A DNA stretch of 64,000 bases from Trinickia violacea (GTDB lineage: Bacteria; Pseudomonadota; Gammaproteobacteria; Burkholderiales; Burkholderiaceae), in NCBI RefSeq assembly GCF_005280735.1, contig NZ_CP040077.1, forward strand, positions 3,038,001 to 3,102,000, given 5' to 3'. Positions within the stretch are counted from its first letter, which is position 1. Every line of letters begins with the position of its first letter. Below are positions 29,209 to 36,796 of the stretch, piece by piece. Below the pieces are notes generated by a model that was not told where the DNA came from, did not search any database, and saw only the letters and a program-made list of their open reading frames with translations. A program made the translations under genes and the position numbers.

Positions 29209-30020
29209 TCTCCACCTGCCTAACTTTCGTCTCACGAATGCTGTATGCATGCACAGCACCTTAGCCCCGGAAATGGGGAGATTTCAACCGGATTCCTTGG
29301 GCGCTTATTTTCGTGGGTACGAACACACTCAACGGATATTGAATAGAAAGCTAGTGGCTCACAATTCAGCTCTCGGTCACAACTCAATAATATCGATACA
29401 AGAAACAATGTCGAGAGGGATTCCGAGACACATTCTTTGTTCGTACGAATAGTTTGCTCAAAAAAGCGTTAAGCAAGATAGCGAACGTTTACGCGGCAAT
29501 CGCGTAACCATAAGGGAAACAGATCCGCCCCCCCTTACAAGACAAGCACTCAGCGGCAGCTTCACGTCAGCACAAAAGTTCACAATTCACAACTGATTTT
29601 GCCGCGACCAAACAACGAAGATGCAGTCAATTTAATAACGCTTTTTTATCTTTAATATTGTCAACCTGCTAGAGTTGACAGGTATATAGCCAATAAGAAT
29701 TTCTTATATTTTCATTTAAATCAGAAAGTATTTAATTCGAAATTCGATCGTACCCTCGAGCGTTCACAGATTGACGAATTGATACTCGTGTCGTCATAGG
29801 CTGGCTACCGCCAACTACATGCGCCACCGGGAAAATTTAAGCGCCCGGAAGCATGCGTTACCCCGATGCAGCTAGCAATCCCGGCACGAGCCTCGTAAAG
29901 GGCAACGTCCGCCCTCCTCTTTATGTTCAGCCTCTCGAAGTTCGCGAGCAGATCCCGGCCGGCTCCCGTCGAGCACCCTGCATGATTGACGGATCGGCGT
30001 TACAAATTTTATCCTCAAAT
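29209..30020. other. AT-rich non-coding region between the immunity genes and the early-right promoter
   Basis: About 800 bp without a convincing gene, much richer in A and T than the rest of the window between about 29460 and 29760. It holds an inverted repeat (TACGAACA at 29318-29325 and TGTTCGTA at 29438-29445) and a palindrome of two outward-facing TTGACA hexamers (TGTCAAC at 29659-29665, GTTGACA at 29674-29680), for neither of which I find a good -10. An ORF at 29249-29452 is short and unconvincing. The rest shows nothing I can name. Confidence 0.6.
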
Positions 30021-30062
30021 TTACCCACGGGTATTGACTCGATATTTACCCGTGGGTAATAT
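30021..30062 (+). promoter_or_regulatory. Early-right promoter with two CI-type operators
   Basis: -35 TTGACT (30034-30039), 17-bp spacer and -10 TAATAT (30057-30062). Operator TTACC-CACG-GGTAt (30021-30034) touches the -35 and TTACC-CGTG-GGTAA (30046-30059) covers the spacer and -10. The arms are identical to those near the CI-like gene, so the same repressor should control both. It drives the plus-strand early operon. Confidence 0.8.
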
Positions 30063-30113
30063 CCATCCCAACGCACTGACGCCACCCGGCGTTGCAATCC
30101 CGAAGGGAACCGG

Positions 30114-30281
30114 ATGCAGATCGCAAAATTCGCCTTCCTACGTATTCAGCGCGATAACGCCCTGCTTCGGGCCTGTCCGTCCCCGCGCCGCCGCGTCTGC
30201 GCTGTCACCACGGCGCTCGCATACGGCGTCGCAATCGGATTTTGCTGGTATCTATGCGTCGCGTTGCGCGTTGGAGCATGA
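30114..30281 (+). CDS. Small membrane peptide at the head of the early-right operon
   Basis: A 55-codon gene starting MQIAKFAFLRIQRDN, with a hydrophobic helix (AVTTALAYGVAIGFCWYLCV) near the C-terminus and a basic stretch (PSPRRRV) before it. It overlaps the next gene by four bases (ATGA). It is the first gene after the early promoter. A host-takeover role is possible but unproven. Confidence 0.45.
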   Translation: MQIAKFAFLRIQRDNALLRACPSPRRRVCAVTTALAYGVAIGFCWYLCVALRVGA

Positions 30282-30415
30282 CGATGCTGGCGTTCGTTCG
30301 TTACGTCATTGTCACGACCACCGTCCTTGCGGCCGTCATCCTGTTGTATGCGACCGTGGAGCAATGGGGCGAATCGGGCTTCTTTCGCACTGCCGTTTCG
30401 GGGTCTGCATCGTGA
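30278..30415 (+). CDS. Small membrane peptide
   Basis: A 45-codon gene (MTMLAFVRYVIVTTTVLAAV) with one transmembrane helix covering residues 5-25. It is coupled to both neighbours by four-base overlaps. No family is known. Confidence 0.45.
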   Translation: MTMLAFVRYVIVTTTVLAAVILLYATVEQWGESGFFRTAVSGSAS

Positions 30416-30588
30416 ACAAGCATCGTCCTGAAAAGCGCGACGCCTCTCTCGATCCCGATCGCGGCTACCACGCCGGCCAACGGGACGCGCTCGGCCACGC
30501 GCTCAACGCTGTCCAGCAGGCGCTTACGGTCGAGCAGGCACGACGTGCCATCAAAACGTTACTCGCGGACGTAAAGGTGCGGCAATGA
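30412..30588 (+). CDS. Small helical phage protein
   Basis: A 58-residue protein from a GTG (VNKHRPEKRDASLDPDRGYH) with a C-terminal helix (AVQQALTVEQARRAIKTLLA). Four-base overlaps on both sides show it belongs to the coupled early operon. The function is unknown. Confidence 0.5.
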   Translation: MNKHRPEKRDASLDPDRGYHAGQRDALGHALNAVQQALTVEQARRAIKTLLADVKVRQ

Positions 30589-30857
30589 GACGCGCTGTCC
30601 GCATCCCCGCTCGCGACATTCACGTGCCTCCTGAGATGCTTGCGCAACAGTTGAAGGACATGGGCCGTAACAGCAACCCAAAACTCAATTCGCCATGTGT
30701 TGTTGCCTTGGCGGTCGCGATCTGCCGGGCACGGATCGACAGAGCCCCGTGTGCAGATCAGAAACCCGCTCCCCAAGCATCGGCACGGCGGGCGCCGGTC
30801 AGGTTGCGCCCCGTTGAAGTAGATGCGCGCCGGAGAGCCGCGAACGACATCGATTAG
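30585..30857 (+). CDS. Small basic phage protein
   Basis: A 90-residue Arg/Ala/Pro-rich protein starting MRRAVRIPARDIHVPPEMLA. The first half (VPPEMLAQQLKDMGRNSNPK) looks helical; the C-terminal half is low-complexity. It overlaps the previous gene by four bases. It is likely real because of the coupling, but has no known family. Confidence 0.45.
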   Translation: MRRAVRIPARDIHVPPEMLAQQLKDMGRNSNPKLNSPCVVALAVAICRARIDRAPCADQKPAPQASARRAPVRLRPVEVDARRRAANDID

Positions 30858-30938
30858 TCCCCGTTGGCTGGCCGCCGTGCTTCCTAGGTGGCCGGTCCTT
30901 TTTCTTCATAGCCGCGCAACATGCGCACAGGAGTCCTA

Positions 30939-31283
30939 ATGTCAATAAGACCAATAACCGACACGCTTCGCCAAATCGCCGGCGGAACCCTTCTCGATAA
31001 CGCGAGCGAGCAGCTCGGCGAGCTCGTGCGCGCAATCGACGCGAATGGCGGCAGCGGCAAACTCTTGATCGAAGTCACCGTCAAGAAGGCCACCCGCGGT
31101 GGCGCGATGCTCGTCACGGGCAAATCCACGCTGAAAAAGCCCGCCGACGAGCCGATGGAGGCGATGCTGTTCGCAACGGTTGAAGGCAACCTCGTTGCGG
31201 ACGATCCGCGCCAGCAAAAACTCGATCTGAAGCAGGTTCCACGCGCCTCAGACACCCCGCCGTCGTCACTCAAGACTGCCTAA
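30939..31283 (+). CDS. Hypothetical early phage protein
   Basis: A 114-residue protein from the ATG at 30939, which has AGGAG at 5 bases upstream; the ATG at 30921 does not. It begins MSIRPITDTLRQIAGGTLLD, with a helix (NASEQLGELVRAIDA) and a beta-rich part (KLLIEVTVKKATRGGAMLVT), and a C-terminal loop. It lies 25 bp before the DUF2303 gene, as its small partners do in other prophages, and could act with it. Confidence 0.6.
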   Translation: MSIRPITDTLRQIAGGTLLDNASEQLGELVRAIDANGGSGKLLIEVTVKKATRGGAMLVTGKSTLKKPADEPMEAMLFATVEGNLVADDPRQQKLDLKQVPRASDTPPSSLKTA

Positions 31284-31308
31284 TCCCCCACCCATCAAGG
31301 ATCATCAC

Positions 31309-32169
31309 GTGGAAAACAAACACGAAATTAACCTCGCCGAAACCCTTGCACGCGAGATGAAGCAACCGCAAGAGATTGCGTCGAATACGAACGCGCATAT
31401 CAAGCGCGTGGCCCTGCCGCCTGGCTGGAGCCTCGAGGAACGGGACGATTCGAAAAAGCTGTCGGCGCCACTGCGCAAACTCGCGACTGTGCGTCTGCGC
31501 GATGCCGACAGTTTCATCGACTACCTCAAGCGCCACGGCTCGCTCACCGACTGCACGATCTGGTGTCAGGCCGACTACACGAAGGGGCAAGTGGCCTTCA
31601 CAGGCATCCTCAACGACCACGGTGAGGATGCAGACAAGCCTGCTTGGCGCGATCACCGCGCGCTCTTCTCGCCCGAGTTCAGCGAGGAATGGCGGCGCTG
31701 GATCGGTCGCAACAAGCAACCGTTCAACCAGGCCGAGTTTGCTGCATTCCTCGAGGAAAACCTGAAGGACATCGCGAGCCTCACCGACAGCAGTCTGCCG
31801 TCGGGTTCCGACATGCTCCAGATGGCGCTGCAGTTCGAAGCGACGCAGGACATGCGCTTCAAGAGCGCGATCCGCCTACAAAACGGTGGCGTCAACATGT
31901 CGTTCGTCCAGGACGACGACGACCAAACGCTCCAGAAGATGCAGATATTCGAGCGTTTCGCGATCGGTATCCCCGTGTTCTGGAATGGCGACGCCTATCA
32001 GATCGACGCGCGCCTGCGATACCGCGTGCGCGACGGCAAGCTCACGTTCTATTACGAGTTGATCCGCCACGACAAGGTGCTAGAAGCCGCGGCAACCACG
32101 GTCATTTCGACGATCAAGGAAAAGACCGGCAACCCGTTCTTCTTCGGCGATCCGTTCGCGTCCACGTAA
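31309..32169 (+). CDS. YfdQ family protein (DUF2303)
   Basis: A 286-residue protein. The N-terminus (HIKRVALPPGWSLEERDDSK) and the central block (ADSFIDYLKRHGSLTDCTIW, then FTGILNDHG) are those of the YfdQ/DUF2303 family seen in CPS-53 and other prophages. The C-terminal half is beta-rich (IFERFAIGIPVFWNGDAYQI, YELIRHDKVLEAA). The function is unknown; it is usually found next to early recombination or replication genes. It is the largest gene of the early-right operon apart from DUF5131 and the integrase. Confidence 0.85.
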   Translation: MENKHEINLAETLAREMKQPQEIASNTNAHIKRVALPPGWSLEERDDSKKLSAPLRKLATVRLRDADSFIDYLKRHGSLTDCTIWCQADYTKGQVAFTGILNDHGEDADKPAWRDHRALFSPEFSEEWRRWIGRNKQPFNQAEFAAFLEENLKDIASLTDSSLPSGSDMLQMALQFEATQDMRFKSAIRLQNGGVNMSFVQDDDDQTLQKMQIFERFAIGIPVFWNGDAYQIDARLRYRVRDGKLTFYYELIRHDKVLEAAATTVISTIKEKTGNPFFFGDPFAST

Positions 32170-32271
32170 CCGAGTTTCGTAGCTCGCGCTCCGGCGCGGG
32201 GCTCGCCGGGCGGCTCGTTCAGCGCCCGGCTTATAGCCCGTAGGGTTCATCAGTCACCAAGGGGAACGAAG

Positions 32272-32385
32272 ATGTACCAACTTTATCGCTGCACTCGTTG
32301 CGGTACGACAACGCCGCACAGTCACGATGGGGACGGCTGCCACGCTTGCAGCATCGGCGTTATGCGCCCGGTTTTTTCTCGATGA
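32272..32385 (+). CDS. Tiny zinc-ribbon-like protein
   Basis: A 37-residue peptide (MYQLYRCTRCGTTTPHSHDG, then DGCHACSIGVMRPVFSR). CTRC and CHAC pairs spaced by about 17 residues could bind one zinc. AAGGGGAACG lies before the start. Such small zinc ribbons are common in phage early regions. It is short, so confidence is limited. Confidence 0.5.
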   Translation: MYQLYRCTRCGTTTPHSHDGDGCHACSIGVMRPVFSR

Positions 32386-32391
32386 GCAGCC

Positions 32392-32556
32392 ATGAGCGCG
32401 CGTGACTGGTTTCTGTTCTCAGCAAAGGTGTTTCACACCGAGCTGCTAGTGCACATGCATTCAACAGACTGGCCCCACTCCTGGTGGAACGTGTTCGCAA
32501 TGGCACAGGATGCGCGCCGCCGAGCCGCTTCGACTATTGCAAGGACAACGACATGA
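32392..32556 (+). CDS. Small hypothetical phage protein
   Basis: A 54-residue protein (MSARDWFLFSAKVFHTELLV) rich in His and Trp (HSTDWPHSWWNVFAM). It overlaps the downstream gene by four bases (ATGA), which supports translation. No family is recognised. Confidence 0.4.
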   Translation: MSARDWFLFSAKVFHTELLVHMHSTDWPHSWWNVFAMAQDARRRAASTIARTTT

Positions 32557-33266
32557 GCAACGATAAGCAGCCGGTTGTGCGCAAATCGATCAAGTTGGTT
32601 CCGGTTGAAGCGACACCGGAAATGATTCTGGCGTTCCAGCGCGGCGAGCCGAAAGACAAGAGCTTTTGGGGATGCTACCGCGCGATGCTCGCCGCCGCCC
32701 CCAACCTCTCCGCGCCTGCCGAGCCTATCGATATGGTTCTGCATTGCCCGAAGTGCGGTGTGCAACACATCGACGGCCCCGAGTGGGCGGATGATCCGCA
32801 CGACATTGAACAAGGTCAGATGCGCGTGTGGAGCAACCCGCCGCACCGTTCGCACCTTTGCCACCACTGCGGGTTTATCTGGCGCCCCGCAGATGTGCCA
32901 ACCAATGGCGTCGCGAGCGTCAAGACGAAGGGCAAGAACGATTCCGCGCCTGCCGATGGCGGGGCGTTGACGGATGCTGCGCGTGATGTGCTGGCTGAGC
33001 GTCGGCGTCAGGTCGAGTCCGAAGGGTGGACGGCGCGGCATGACGACTCCCACAAGGGAGGCCAAATGGCTGCAGCAGGTGGCTGCTATGCCCTCTTCAC
33101 AGACGCTTACCCGAATGTCGGGGATCCGCCGCCGGATTGGCCATGGGCTGCAAAATGGTGGAAACCGTTTGAATATCGACGCGATCTCGTCAAAGCCGGC
33201 GCCCTGATCCTCGCCGAAATCGAGCGCATCGACCGTCTGACCGCAGAGCATCGGAGCGAATCGTGA
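32553..33266 (+). CDS. Hypothetical zinc-finger phage protein
   Basis: A 237-residue protein from the ATG at 32553. The N-terminal quarter (KLVPVEATPEMILAFQRG) is typical of phage 'VPxEPTPEM' proteins. The middle holds a CPKCG...CHHCG pair (about residues 65-110), a likely zinc site. The end (LAERRRQVESEGWTARHDDS, AAGGCYALFTDAYP) resembles the conserved E(x)GWT(x)xHDD-containing domain of phage proteins of unknown function. It is coupled to its neighbours by short overlaps. Confidence 0.65.
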   Translation: MSNDKQPVVRKSIKLVPVEATPEMILAFQRGEPKDKSFWGCYRAMLAAAPNLSAPAEPIDMVLHCPKCGVQHIDGPEWADDPHDIEQGQMRVWSNPPHRSHLCHHCGFIWRPADVPTNGVASVKTKGKNDSAPADGGALTDAARDVLAERRRQVESEGWTARHDDSHKGGQMAAAGGCYALFTDAYPNVGDPPPDWPWAAKWWKPFEYRRDLVKAGALILAEIERIDRLTAEHRSES

Positions 33267-33715
33267 CGCTCGATCAGCTCTTTCTTTGGCATCGCGAACA
33301 GCACGAACGCTTTGCCAATTTGGCCGAGAACAACAAGGCCAATCTGCCGCAGCCGTATAAGGCTTCGCTGAAGCGCACATACGAAAAGCAAGCGAAATTT
33401 CATTCTCAGGCTGTAGCGCAGTTGAACTCGCTGCGTCAGAGTCGCCGAGACTTCCCTGAAGAGCTCACCGATAACCTTCGAGAAGCGCTCGGCTGGCCGA
33501 ACTTCCGCTGCGGGCCGGTTGCGTACCTAATGCGCGCCGCCGGCGCTCAGATCGAGCCCAAGGCAGAAGACGAGCAGGCCGCCGTCCTGCACTGGTTCGT
33601 CAAACTTGTTCTGAAGCATGGCAACGACTGGTGGACCGTGGCGCGCGATGAACTAGCCGCAATGCGGGAACGTGTCGACGCCAGTGAAGCATCCGGCGCG
33701 AGGAGCGACGCGTGA
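33263..33715 (+). CDS. Helical hypothetical phage protein
   Basis: A 150-residue, mostly helical protein (LDQLFLWHREQHERFANLAE, LKRTYEKQAKFHSQAVAQLN), with a possible coiled coil over residues 10-60. No family is recognised. It overlaps the zinc-finger protein gene by four bases. Its downstream neighbour is on the opposite strand. Confidence 0.55.
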   Translation: MTLDQLFLWHREQHERFANLAENNKANLPQPYKASLKRTYEKQAKFHSQAVAQLNSLRQSRRDFPEELTDNLREALGWPNFRCGPVAYLMRAAGAQIEPKAEDEQAAVLHWFVKLVLKHGNDWWTVARDELAAMRERVDASEASGARSDA

Positions 33716-33717
33716 CG

Positions 33718-33936
33718 TTACTCCACCGCGTCCCCGGCAGGCATTCGGTCAACCTTGAAGTTGGCGTCGTTTTCGGCCTCCATCATCGCAGCGTTTTCGC
33801 CTATGAGCCCTCGCTCGAGGAGTTCGGTGTACCCGCCTCCGTCGATCGTATAGCTCCAACGCCAGCGGCGCTGCGCGTCCAGATCAACGTCAATGTGAAT
33901 GAGGTGTCCGTTTCGGATGTATTCGCGATTTGGCAC
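33718..33936 (-). CDS. Small antisense-oriented phage protein
   Basis: A 72-residue protein from a GTG with GGGAG upstream. It begins MPNREYIRNGHLIHIDVDLD and carries YTIDGGGYTELLERGLIGEN and ANFKVDRM, a pattern I associate with small hypothetical proteins of Burkholderia and its phages. It is on the minus strand inside the rightward operon. Its start region is the junction motif repeated at 33961, 35323 and 35644. Confidence 0.55.
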   Translation of the reverse strand: MPNREYIRNGHLIHIDVDLDAQRRWRWSYTIDGGGYTELLERGLIGENAAMMEAENDANFKVDRMPAGDAVE

Positions 33937-33960
33937 GGTGGTCTCCCAGACGATATTCGA

Positions 33961-33975
33961 GGAATCCTAGCATGA
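33961..33975 (+). repeat. Junction motif copy 1 (GGAATCCTAGCATGA)
   Basis: Covers the leader and start of the DUF5131 gene. Close copies lie at 35323-35338 and 35644-35658, each between a minus-strand small gene and a plus-strand start. Confidence 0.6.
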
Positions 33976-35069
33976 GCGAGAACAGCAAAATCGAGTGGAC
34001 GGATCACACCTTCAATCCGTGGGAAGGCTGCCAGAAGGTCGGCCCGGGCTGTGACCACTGCTACGCCGAGGCACGCAATGCACGCTTCTCCGGTGGCATG
34101 GCCGCCAACTGGGGACAAGGCGCACCGCGCCGCCGTACGTCGGAAGCAAACTGGAAACAGCCGCTGCGCTGGAACGCACAGCCCTACGTCGAGTGCATGG
34201 CGTGCCGCTGGCGCGGTGAGCGCCGCGAATGCGCGGTTGTCCAAAACCCGGCTGGCTTCGATGCTCCCGTTGACCAGGCATGCGTCTGCCCACGTTGCGG
34301 AGAGCCGACCATTCAGGAAGCTCGCCAGCGCGTGTTCTGCGCATCGCTCGCGGACGTGTTCGATAACGCCGTGCCGGATGCATGGCGCGCCGACCTGTTC
34401 GACCTGATCTGGAAAACGCCGCACCTTGACTGGCTGCTGCTCACGAAGCGCATCGGCAATGTCGGACAGGTGATCACCCGCGCGCTCGAGCTCGCCGGGC
34501 GTGGCATCAACACGCCCTGGCCATGGTCGAACGTCTGGCTCGGCGCGACGATCGTCAATCAGGAAGAGGCCAATCGCGACATTCCAAAGTTGCTCATCAC
34601 GCCGGCACGCGTGCGCTTCCTGTCGATGGAGCCGCTGCTCGGACCCGTCGACCTCGAGCGGCCGATGCCGGGTCCCGACCTCGATCAGGGATCAGGCGCG
34701 AAGATCTGCCAGCCGTGGATGATCCAGAGCGGCATCAACTGGGTGATCGTCGGAGGCGAAAGCGGGCACGGCGCACGGCCGATGCATCCTGAGTGGGCTC
34801 GGTCGTTGCGTGATCAGTGTGCGGCCGCTGGCGTGCCGTTCCTGTTCAAGCAATGGGGAGAATGGACGCCTGGCGAGAACGTCGAACGACACGCCGGCAT
34901 TGTCAAGACAGCCGACTGGTTCGGCGGCGAATGGATGGTCGGCGAATCAGACCTGGCAAGCGACGGCGGCCATATTGACGATGAGCCGGACCTGTATCGA
35001 GTCGGTAAGAAGGAAGCCGGCCGACATCTCGACGGCCGCACGCATGACGAATTCCCGGAGGCGCGATGA
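33972..35069 (+). CDS. DUF5131 / phage Gp37-Gp68 family protein
   Basis: A 365-residue protein starting MSENSKIEWTDHTFNPWEGC. The family hallmark is the cysteine cluster GCQKVGPGCDHCYAE (residues 20-34), like a radical-SAM-style CxxxxxxCxxC arrangement. Later blocks (WLLLTKRIGN, GATIVNQEEANRDIPKLL, RFLSMEPLLGPVDL, WVIVGGESGHGARPMHPEWA, FLFKQWGEW) are complete. An inserted four-cysteine knuckle (CMACRWRGERREC...CVCPRCG, about residues 76-115) is not in every member. The function is unknown; the family is common in phages. Confidence 0.9.
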   Translation: MSENSKIEWTDHTFNPWEGCQKVGPGCDHCYAEARNARFSGGMAANWGQGAPRRRTSEANWKQPLRWNAQPYVECMACRWRGERRECAVVQNPAGFDAPVDQACVCPRCGEPTIQEARQRVFCASLADVFDNAVPDAWRADLFDLIWKTPHLDWLLLTKRIGNVGQVITRALELAGRGINTPWPWSNVWLGATIVNQEEANRDIPKLLITPARVRFLSMEPLLGPVDLERPMPGPDLDQGSGAKICQPWMIQSGINWVIVGGESGHGARPMHPEWARSLRDQCAAAGVPFLFKQWGEWTPGENVERHAGIVKTADWFGGEWMVGESDLASDGGHIDDEPDLYRVGKKEAGRHLDGRTHDEFPEAR

Positions 35070-35074
35070 TCGTG

Positions 35075-35293
35075 TCAGCCTGGAATCTCGCGCCCTCCTG
35101 TGAACGGAGCGGCGGCCTTGCCGAAGCGCTTGTGCGCGGCAACGGTTTCAGCGGCGAGGCGATGGACCGTTTCTTCGCTGAGCTCCTTTTCTCTTCTAAA
35201 GATGGCGAGCAGCTCTTTTTCGTAGCGACTGCGCGCATCAACGTAAGAGTCATAGGCCGCCTTGAACTCGGCATGTTGCTCCGGCGTTTGCAT
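35075..35293 (-). CDS. Small helical protein on the minus strand
   Basis: A 72-residue protein (MQTPEQHAEFKAAYDSYVDA), almost wholly helical and charged, with AGGGGA just upstream. It is opposite to the operon direction. No family. It may be a small regulator or anti-host peptide, but nothing shows that. Confidence 0.5.
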   Translation of the reverse strand: MQTPEQHAEFKAAYDSYVDARSRYEKELLAIFRREKELSEETVHRLAAETVAAHKRFGKAAAPFTGGREIPG

Positions 35294-35322
35294 TGCATTC
35301 CCCTTTTGCTGTCAAGAAGCCG

Positions 35323-35338
35323 GGAAATCGTAGCATGA
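35323..35338 (+). repeat. Junction motif copy 2 (GGAAATCGTAGCATGA)
   Basis: Followed by ATGAGCGTAAACAG, which resembles the 5' end of the DUF5131 gene (ATGAGCGAGAACAG). It looks like a leftover of a duplicated gene start. Confidence 0.55.
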
Positions 35339-35397
35339 GCGTAAACAGAAAAACCGAGTTGATCTGTACTGGAGTGATACCAGGTGCGCCGATGAAA

Positions 35398-35616
35398 TTA
35401 GCCGGGGTATTTCGTGATTTTCAGCCAGTCAAGACCGGCCTGAGTGATCACGAGACCGCCGAGCGCTGCATCAGTCGGCAGATTTTGCGGCCGTGCGAAT
35501 CCTCGCGTCAGCATCCATTCGGTGACGTCGAAATCGACCGGAGATCCGGGCTTTTTCGAAAGAGCCAGCAGTTGATCCATGAAACGGCGGTCAACTTGTT
35601 CGATCGGATCGCTCAT
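35398..35616 (-). CDS. Small hypothetical protein on the minus strand
   Basis: A 72-residue protein (MSDPIEQVDRRFMDQLLALS) with TAGGAGAC upstream. It is helical at the start and has GGLVITQAGLDWLKITKYPG at the end, a winged-helix-like C-terminal strand pattern. No family is recognised. It lies opposite to the operon. Confidence 0.55.
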   Translation of the reverse strand: MSDPIEQVDRRFMDQLLALSKKPGSPVDFDVTEWMLTRGFARPQNLPTDAALGGLVITQAGLDWLKITKYPG

Positions 35617-35643
35617 AGCAGTCTCCTAGGGATATTAAGCAGA

Positions 35644-35658
35644 GGAATCGTAGCATGA
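35644..35658 (+). repeat. Junction motif copy 3 (GGAATCGTAGCATGA)
   Basis: Covers the leader and start of the ASCH-like gene at 35655. Confidence 0.55.
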
Positions 35659-36269
35659 CCGAACGTCCGATCCTCTTCAGCGGCCCGATGGTGCGCGCGA
35701 TTCTCGACGGCAGGAAGACGCAGACACGGCGCCCGCTGAAATTTCCGGAGCCGAAAGAGGGCTGGCACATTAGCAACTGCCCCTACGGTCGGCCCGGCGA
35801 CCGGCTATGGGTCCGCGAGACCTGCCGTGCAGACGAACTGCCCGACGGACTTGACGGCGTGCGCTATCTCGCAGACGACACATTCGCGCCGATCGCCAAC
35901 ACGCGGGAAGCCGCCGAGCGCTGGATCGAGTTGAACGCATACCGCGGTCAGGCCGGCGCGGCTGTTCCGTCCATCCACATGCCGCGCTGGGCGTCGCGCA
36001 TCACGCTCGAAATTGCAGGCGTGCGCGTCGAGCGCTTGCAGGACATCAGTTACGAGGACGCCCTTGCAGAGGGCGTGAGCGACTTCGCCGGGAGGTTTGC
36101 CGACGACAGCCAGAACACGATTGGCGAGACACCAGAACAGACTGCGCGGAGGCTCGAGTGGCCGCAACGCCAGTATCGATTGTTGTGGGACAACCTCAAC
36201 GCCGCGCGCGGCTATGGCTGGGACATGAACCCGTGGGTGTGGGTCCTGGAATTCAGGAGGATCGTCTAA
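35655..36269 (+). CDS. ASCH/PUA-like phage protein
   Basis: A 204-residue protein. It begins with RPILFSGPMVRAILDGRKTQ, the typical opening of phage ASCH-domain-like proteins, followed by PYGRPGDRLWVRE and MPRWASRITLEIAGVRVERL, the conserved strand core, then DISYEDALAEGV. ASCH domains resemble PUA domains and may bind RNA, but the phage proteins are uncharacterised. It abuts the DUF1643 gene (TAATG overlap). Confidence 0.8.
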   Translation: MTERPILFSGPMVRAILDGRKTQTRRPLKFPEPKEGWHISNCPYGRPGDRLWVRETCRADELPDGLDGVRYLADDTFAPIANTREAAERWIELNAYRGQAGAAVPSIHMPRWASRITLEIAGVRVERLQDISYEDALAEGVSDFAGRFADDSQNTIGETPEQTARRLEWPQRQYRLLWDNLNAARGYGWDMNPWVWVLEFRRIV

Positions 36270-36796
36270 TGCAGTACCTGACCGACAAGGACCTCGCTGG
36301 CGAGCGCGGCTGCATCCTGAGCGATTGCGGCACCTACCGGTACCGACTCTGGCGCGAGTGGGACCGCACGCGTCCGACGATCACCTTCCTCATGCTGAAC
36401 CCGTCGACGGCCGACCACCTTACGGACGATCCTACGATCACGCGCTGCATGTCGCGCGCCATAGCAGGCAACTTCGGACGCCTCGACGTCGTCAACCTGT
36501 TCCCGCTGCGCGCGACCAATCCGGACGAGCTGCTGACGCATCCTGATCCGCTTGGCCCTCGCAACCCGGCCGACGGTGCGGTCATGGATGCGATCGAAAT
36601 CGCGCACACGGCCATTTGCGCATGGGGTGCGCACGCCGCCGCGGCACCGCGCGCAGCAGAGCTCATGCACATCTTCGGGATCGTGGGCTGGCGCAATCGC
36701 TTGATGCACCTCGGCCTGAACAAGGACGGCAGCCCGAAGCACCCGCTATACATCGCCGCGAGCACGCGGCCCAAACCATTCACATTCGAAGCATGA
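36269..36796 (+). CDS. DUF1643 family protein
   Basis: A 175-residue protein from the ATG at 36269, overlapping the previous stop by one base. It begins with CILSDCGTYRYRLWREWD, then TITFLMLNPSTADHLTDDPT, RLDVVNLFPLRATNPDELL and WGAHA, the conserved blocks of DUF1643. The function is unknown, although the family occurs widely in phages and mobile elements. Confidence 0.88.
   Translation: MQYLTDKDLAGERGCILSDCGTYRYRLWREWDRTRPTITFLMLNPSTADHLTDDPTITRCMSRAIAGNFGRLDVVNLFPLRATNPDELLTHPDPLGPRNPADGAVMDAIEIAHTAICAWGAHAAAAPRAAELMHIFGIVGWRNRLMHLGLNKDGSPKHPLYIAASTRPKPFTFEA

Noticed and set aside
29249..29452. Plus-strand frame of 67 codons in the AT-rich region
   Set aside because: No ribosome binding site, no recognisable pattern, and it spans an inverted repeat.
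29659..29680. Divergent promoters suggested by back-to-back TTGACA hexamers
   Set aside because: No acceptable -10 at 16-18 bp on either side, so it is recorded only as a palindrome.
29853..30059. Plus-strand frame of 68 codons before the early-right promoter
   Set aside because: It runs through both operators and the promoter -35/-10 and shows no protein-like pattern.
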